Shown here one piece after another: positions 6,288 through 10,129 of a DNA stretch of 10,129 bases (its first letter is position 1; every line of letters begins with the position of its first letter). The translations under genes and the position numbers were made by a program. The stretch covers positions 1-10,129 of the forward strand of contig JAJYAS010000068.1 in assembly GCA_021779415.1 (NCBI GenBank), given 5' to 3'. The DNA is from Bacillota bacterium. Lineage in GTDB: Bacteria > Bacillota_B > Desulfitobacteriia > Desulfitobacteriales > Desulfitobacteriaceae. The notes beneath the pieces are model-generated. The model saw only the letters and a program-made list of their open reading frames with translations, did not search any database and was not told the origin of the DNA.

Positions 6288-7706
6288 TTACTCCTGCCAA
6301 GGATAAGCACGTTTTACGCCCGTTACCTTTGCCGTCCATTCGTCCAAAGCCACAAGATCGTTGGGACCAACCTCAGTTAACGCTGTTTTTCCAAGGGCTC
6401 GTACTCCCTCTTCCATCTCCATGACCATTGATTTAAAGACATTGACCACACTTTTACTCGCCAAAGCAATATCTAACCGTTGCTTATAGGGAGAATCGTA
6501 CCAAACCAATTGGGTTAACGGTTCCCAAGGGAGAACCTTTTGGATTTGGCGATGCACCAACGCAAACAGTGGGACCGTGCCGAGATAGATGGCATCCGCC
6601 CCCAGCGCTATGGCCTTTAAACATTCACCAGGCGTGGCATATCCCCCCGCGACAACCAAGCTTACTTCCTTACGAGCACCCTGCTCGCGCAAGAAACGTT
6701 CTGCGCGGACCAAGGCGAGTAAACTTGGAATCCCTAAATCATCGCAGATCAGCGGGGATGCACCAGCTGCCCCACCTTGGGCTCCATCGAGGACTATGAC
6801 ATCAAAATCGGCTTCCAAACAGACGGCTAAGTCCCTTTCTAAGCCCCCTGTCGCCATAATCTTAATGGCGATCGGTTTCCCTGCCGCTTCCGTACGCAAA
6901 TCAGAAACATACTTTGGCCAATCCCAAGGGGTACTAATTCCTGGAATGACGGCTGCAGTCACAACCGATTCTACGGGCGATATGCCCATTAATTTTTGAG
7001 CCTTTCCCTTCACTGCATTAGGTTCTAAGGTATAGGGTCCCATCCTCGCTCCCTGACCCATCTGAACTTCGAGCATATCTGCAGCGGCTATGCCTTGCGG
7101 ATTGTGTCCCCAGGTACTTCGGCTGACTTGCCAGATAAACTTTCCGGCCTCCTCCCGTTCCGCTTGCAAAAAAGGTCCTTCGCCGGAATTCGTGGCGGTC
7201 CCAAGTTGTTTGGCCGCCCTTGCTAACGCGCGCTTGGCCTCTTCGCTGAGGCCCACTCCAAAACCCATACCGGAGATCATTAACGGAATGTCAATTTGAA
7301 GGGGCTTTTCTGCTTTGGCCCCTAGGGTTACCTTCATATCAATCGCAACATTGGCCTCCTTGGGAAGGCGCGCCATTTGGGCAGCGACAAACATTAACGT
7401 ATCGTAATGGGGCAGCGGTTTTGCTGACCCTAGTGGTTTTTGAATAAGCTTTCCTTCTTCGGCTCGCAAACCGATTTCCAGAATCGTTTGTACCGACGTG
7501 CGTCGCACTGCACTCCAAAGCTCCATAAGATTTTCATCGTACTTGTCTTGAAGTAGCCTTCCTATTACTAAGCCAAAAAGCCGTTGGACGACCGTCCGAA
7601 ATGATCGTTTCCCTATGAAAAAGCCGACACAAAGTATTACTATTCCAGCAATGAGTGCCCCCAAAGCAGAGAGAGCAACCACGAGCAGAGCGGTGGTTAA
7701 CAGCAA
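6288..7706 (-). CDS. Membrane-anchored FMN-binding glutamate synthase family protein (GltB domain 2 homologue)
   Basis: This is a stand-alone relative of the FMN/synthase domain of the glutamate synthase large subunit (COG0069). It begins with a long hydrophobic segment (about residues 3-34) that should anchor it in the membrane. A TIM-barrel follows with recognisable motifs: ISGMGFG (146-152), NSGEGP (175-180), QMGQGARMG (217-225), KIMATGG and VIVLDGAQGGAAGASP (284-320) and GGYATPGECLKAIALGADAIYLGT (356-379), numbered from the TTG at 7712. There is no glutaminase domain. The only cysteines, about C28, C298, C323 and C364, do not form the 3Fe-4S triplet of true GOGAT. I prefer the TTG at 7706 because GGGGG (7714-7718) then has a seven-base spacer; TTG 7712 leaves one base. 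Bacillus YerD is a similar type of protein. The electron donor and reaction are unknown, so it should not be called glutamate synthase outright. Confidence 0.88.
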   Translation of the reverse strand: MLLTTALLVVALSALGALIAGIVILCVGFFIGKRSFRTVVQRLFGLVIGRLLQDKYDENLMELWSAVRRTSVQTILEIGLRAEEGKLIQKPLGSAKPLPHYDTLMFVAAQMARLPKEANVAIDMKVTLGAKAEKPLQIDIPLMISGMGFGVGLSEEAKRALARAAKQLGTATNSGEGPFLQAEREEAGKFIWQVSRSTWGHNPQGIAAADMLEVQMGQGARMGPYTLEPNAVKGKAQKLMGISPVESVVTAAVIPGISTPWDWPKYVSDLRTEAAGKPIAIKIMATGGLERDLAVCLEADFDVIVLDGAQGGAAGASPLICDDLGIPSLLALVRAERFLREQGARKEVSLVVAGGYATPGECLKAIALGADAIYLGTVPLFALVHRQIQKVLPWEPLTQLVWYDSPYKQRLDIALASKSVVNVFKSMVMEMEEGVRALGKTALTEVGPNDLVALDEWTAKVTGVKRAYPWQE

Positions 7707-7757
7707 AGTCAATCCCCCATCTTTTTATGATGAAATTTTTATACATAATCTTAATGG

Positions 7758-7777
7758 GCATAGTCTATGCTGCATAG
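7758..7777. promoter_or_regulatory. Operator-like array of three alternating hexamers
   Basis: GCATAG (7758-7763), CTATGC (7765-7770) and GCATAG (7772-7777) follow each other with single T spacers, so two overlapping perfect palindromes share the middle arm. The array overlaps where a -35 region would fall for the leftward gene. The symmetry suggests a dimeric regulator site, possibly for the adjacent response regulator; this is inference. Confidence 0.45.
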
Positions 7778-7831
7778 CTAATAATATACAGAGAAGGGTC
7801 CGCGAGACACGTCCTTGGCCACGCGTTTGTC

Positions 7832-7874
7832 GTGCCGAACTAGCGACCGCAAAGGCGTCGGAGCGTGTGGTCGC
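7832..7874. repeat. GC-rich hairpin patch resembling part of the valS-leader repeat
   Basis: GCGACC (7843-7848) and GGTCGC (7869-7874) can pair, and a smaller stem CGAC(C)GC/GCGTCG lies within. The stretch 7832-7856 aligns with the minus strand of 4356-4386 over GTGC, AACTA, GCGACCGC and AAAGGC, 23 identical positions if three gaps are allowed. This suggests a dispersed intergenic repeat family, but the match is short and gapped. Confidence 0.35.
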
Positions 7875-7918
7875 GAACTCCTCATGACAGGGAAAACGTA
7901 AGGGAAGGGGGGAGACCC

Positions 7919-9526
7919 GTGCGAAGGAAGAAACCTTTTTTTAGTTTGCAGACCATCATGACGTTGCTTGTTTGCGGTGTTGTGGCTCTATCTTTGGCGG
8001 TAACCGACATCCTCATTAGTCAGAAAGTTGCCGATACCACGCAGAAAAACCTAGCAGATAAAGCGACGAACATTGCCCGAATGGTTGCCCATTCTCCTCT
8101 TGTGATTGAAGGTCTGAGTGGGCAACGAGCGGATACAGAAATACAACCCTTTGCCAATGAAATACGACAGATCACCGACGTCGAGTTTGTTGTTGTGATG
8201 GATATGAAGGGAATAAGAAAGTCTCACCCGGATATCAGCAAAGTCGGACAACCCTTTGTGGGGGGGGACGAAGGGGAGGCTCTAAAGGGTCACGAATACG
8301 TTTCCAATGCCAAAGGCACACTGGGCATGTCCTTACGTGCCTTTACCCCTATCGTTACTCCCGCGGGCCAACAGGTCGGGGCCGTTGCCGTTGGAATCTT
8401 GCTTAATGATGTAAATCAAGCTGTCGCCCAAAGTCGGTTAATTATTTATATGAGTGTTGGCTTCGGATTACTAGTTGGAGTAATTGGTGCTTTATTTTTA
8501 GCCCGAAAAATTAAAAACATAATGTTTGGTTTAGAACCGAAGGAAATCGCCAAAATGCTCGAAGAACGCAGTGCCATGTTAGAGTCCGTCAGGGAAGGCA
8601 TCTTGGCTATTGACAACGATTCCTGTATTACACTCGCCAATGCTGCTGCCCTGCGGTTATTTAAGCAAGCAGGGATTATGGCTGACCCAGTTGGAAAAAA
8701 AGTATCGGACTTTGTACCCAACACACGCATGCAGCTTGTGCTGGAAACGGGAAGTGCGGAATTAGATCAGGAACTCGATCTGTATGGAATAACGCTGGTA
8801 ACCAATGTCATTCCGCTCTGTGTCAGCGGCAAAAATGTCGGTGCGATAGCTACGTTCCGAGATAAAACCGAAATAAAACAAATGGCTGAAGAATTAACTG
8901 GTGTGCTCCTCTACGCTGAGGCCTTGCGCGCTCAGGCCCATGAGTTTATGAATAAATTGCATGTTATTCTCGGTATGGTCCATATGGAGTATTATGACCA
9001 ACTTTCGACGTACATCAGTCGGATCGCTCACCAACATCAAAATGAAGTCGGTTTTATCGCAAGACATATTAAGGATCCAGTATTGGCCGGCTTTATTTTG
9101 GGGAAAATGAGTTATGCCCGAGAGGTTGGAGCAGAGTTAGTACTGTTGGAAGAATGCTTTTTACCGGAACCAGCAGACCCAGAAGTGACTCACGAAATAA
9201 TTACCGTGTTTGGAAATTTAGTCGATAATGCTCTGGAAGCGGTCATTGATTGCCCTCTTAAACGAATTGACGTAAACTTATCCTATGAAGATGATGTTTT
9301 ATGTCTGGAAGTGAGAGACACTGGACTAGGTATTAACAATGAACTGAAACGCCAAATCTTTACCAAAGGCTATTCTACCAAGGGACCTAACAGGGGCTTA
9401 GGACTGTACTTAGTGAAACGGAGTCTCGAGAAACTTAATGGAAGCATCGAGATTGTCTCAGAGGAAGGTCAAGGAACTCAGTTCAAGGTGTCTTTACCCT
9501 ATAAGAGCAAGGATGAGATGGAATGA
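7919..9526 (+). CDS. DcuS/CitA-family sensor histidine kinase
   Basis: This membrane kinase would sense an external di- or tricarboxylate and phosphorylate the response regulator encoded next. I choose the GTG at 7919 (535 residues) because AGGGGGGAG lies just upstream. An in-frame GTG at 7865 would add an unconserved 18-residue tail. From the GTG: transmembrane helix 1 (about 14-34); an extracellular Cache-type domain (36-171) with the family ligand signature RKSHPDISKVGQPFVGGDE and GTLGMSLRAFTP; transmembrane helix 2 (about 172-195); a cytoplasmic PAS domain (about 215-320); a Spo0B-like dimerisation helix with the phospho-acceptor His in AQAHEFMNKLH (about H341); and an HATPase_c domain with N-box NLVDNALEA (433-441), DTGLGI (467-472) and GLGLYLVKR (493-501). 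The stop overlaps the regulator start as ATGA. The ligand is unresolved between citrate, malate, fumarate and succinate, and no transporter gene is in view. Confidence 0.96.
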   Translation: MRRKKPFFSLQTIMTLLVCGVVALSLAVTDILISQKVADTTQKNLADKATNIARMVAHSPLVIEGLSGQRADTEIQPFANEIRQITDVEFVVVMDMKGIRKSHPDISKVGQPFVGGDEGEALKGHEYVSNAKGTLGMSLRAFTPIVTPAGQQVGAVAVGILLNDVNQAVAQSRLIIYMSVGFGLLVGVIGALFLARKIKNIMFGLEPKEIAKMLEERSAMLESVREGILAIDNDSCITLANAAALRLFKQAGIMADPVGKKVSDFVPNTRMQLVLETGSAELDQELDLYGITLVTNVIPLCVSGKNVGAIATFRDKTEIKQMAEELTGVLLYAEALRAQAHEFMNKLHVILGMVHMEYYDQLSTYISRIAHQHQNEVGFIARHIKDPVLAGFILGKMSYAREVGAELVLLEECFLPEPADPEVTHEIITVFGNLVDNALEAVIDCPLKRIDVNLSYEDDVLCLEVRDTGLGINNELKRQIFTKGYSTKGPNRGLGLYLVKRSLEKLNGSIEIVSEEGQGTQFKVSLPYKSKDEME

Positions 9527-10129
9527 TTAAGGTCTTAATCGTAGAAGATGACCCTATGGTCGCTGAATTTAATCGGCGTTATCTTGAGCAAGTCGGGGGC
9601 TTTGAGTTGATCGCAGTCGCCCCTTCGGTTGCTGACGCCTTACAGATTTTAGATCATGAAGATATCAACTTGATCTTACTTGATATCTTCATGCCCGGTT
9701 TGAACGGCTTTGATTTGTTAGCTCAGATCCGGAAGTTGGGTCAAGGGGTCGATGTTATTGTCGTATCTGCCGCCTGCGATAGTCAAAGTATTAAAAAAGC
9801 TCTGCGCTATGGAGCGGTTGATTATTTAATCAAACCGTTTGAATTTGAACGTTTCAATACCGCTTTATCCACTTACCGAGACTGGGTAACGATGACGAAG
9901 GGGCAAGAAAAGCTGAGCCAGGCAGAATTAGATGTACGACTTCTTCATCCGAATCCGGTTGCTGCGCCTAGTGAGTTGCCGAAAGGGCTGACCCGAAACA
10001 CTCTGAAGACTGTCTGGGAAAACATACAGGAAATGAAGGAACGCTCGTTTTCCACGGAAGAAATGGCTAGCCGCGTCGGAGTTTCACGGGTGTCGATGCG
10101 TAAATACCTAAGCTTTCTTACGGAAATTG
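9523..10129 (+). CDS. CitB/DcuR-family response regulator (3' end beyond window)
   Basis: This is the cytoplasmic DNA-binding partner of the preceding kinase. Its ATG overlaps the kinase TGA by four bases, so the two are translationally coupled. The visible 202 codons contain a complete receiver domain: the acidic pocket E8-D9-D10, phospho-acceptor D54 in LILLDIFMPG, S82 in the switch position and K104 in LIKPF. A linker follows, then a C-terminal helix-turn-helix near FSTEEMASRVGVSRVSMRKYL, the layout of CitB/CitT/DcuR regulators rather than of OmpR or NarL types. The reading frame is still open at the window edge. The family norm of about 220-240 residues suggests only some tens of codons are missing. 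It probably activates transport or metabolism genes for the sensed carboxylate; targets cannot be named from this window. Confidence 0.95.
   Translation, partial: MIKVLIVEDDPMVAEFNRRYLEQVGGFELIAVAPSVADALQILDHEDINLILLDIFMPGLNGFDLLAQIRKLGQGVDVIVVSAACDSQSIKKALRYGAVDYLIKPFEFERFNTALSTYRDWVTMTKGQEKLSQAELDVRLLHPNPVAAPSELPKGLTRNTLKTVWENIQEMKERSFSTEEMASRVGVSRVSMRKYLSFLTEI

Larger units (their letters stand above)
7713..7918. promoter_or_regulatory. Divergent control region between the FMN protein and the sensor kinase
   Basis: About 200 bases separate the two divergent starts. The left half is AT-rich. It holds a possible minus-strand -10 box TATAAA (7743-7738) with a poor -35, and an array of alternating palindromes at 7758-7777. 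The right half (about 7797-7890) is much more GC-rich and hairpin-prone. No gene is supported. The kinase promoter could not be fixed with confidence. Confidence 0.45.

Noticed and set aside
7534..7761. Minus-strand 75-codon frame overlapping the start of the FMN protein gene
   Set aside because: It overlaps the start of a gene with a clear family match and has no ribosome-binding site or recognisable motif.
8446..8730. Minus-strand 94-codon frame
   Set aside because: It is antisense within the sensor kinase, whose domains are continuous through this region.

Overview
The window reads as chromosomal DNA of a Gram-positive, low-to-mid GC Firmicute, most likely a spore-former of the Clostridia (Desulfitobacterium/Desulfosporosinus-like Peptococcales). 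This is inferred from a tRNA-Val-responsive T-box leader in front of valS, the valS-folC gene order, strong purine-rich ribosome-binding sites, use of TTG and GTG starts, and REP-like intergenic repeats; no rRNA or other formal marker is present. No prophage, CRISPR array, complete insertion sequence or tRNA gene was seen.

Left part (1-4720, minus strand): an aminoacylation/folate operon. A consensus promoter (TTGACA-17-TATAAT) drives a T-box leader whose specifier is GUA (valine). The leader is followed by valS (valyl-tRNA synthetase) and folC (folylpolyglutamate/dihydrofolate synthase). About 255 bases packed with inverted repeats lie between the T-box terminator and valS. A five-copy heptanucleotide tandem repeat separates valS from folC.

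Middle (4721-7712): a non-coding stretch with a perfect 15-bp inverted repeat precedes a plus-strand methyl-accepting chemotaxis protein that has two membrane helices but essentially no external sensor domain. It converges, with only 23 bases between stop codons, on a minus-strand gene for a membrane-anchored protein related to the FMN domain of glutamate synthase. That protein lacks the glutaminase domain and the Fe-S cluster cysteines.

Right part (7713-10129, plus strand): a divergent intergenic region with alternating palindromes and a GC-rich repeat-like patch leads into a two-component system. It consists of a DcuS/CitA-type sensor kinase (Cache, PAS, histidine kinase) and, overlapping it by four bases, a CitB/DcuR-type response regulator that runs off the end of the window. 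By family, this pair senses a di- or tricarboxylate and switches on its transport or metabolism; the target genes are not in the window.

Most genes are ordinary members of known families. The parts worth a second look are the repeat-filled segment inside the valS leader, the heptamer repeat, the sensorless chemoreceptor, the cluster-less glutamate synthase homologue and the operator-like palindromes at 7758-7777. I did not find a clear undescribed multi-gene system.
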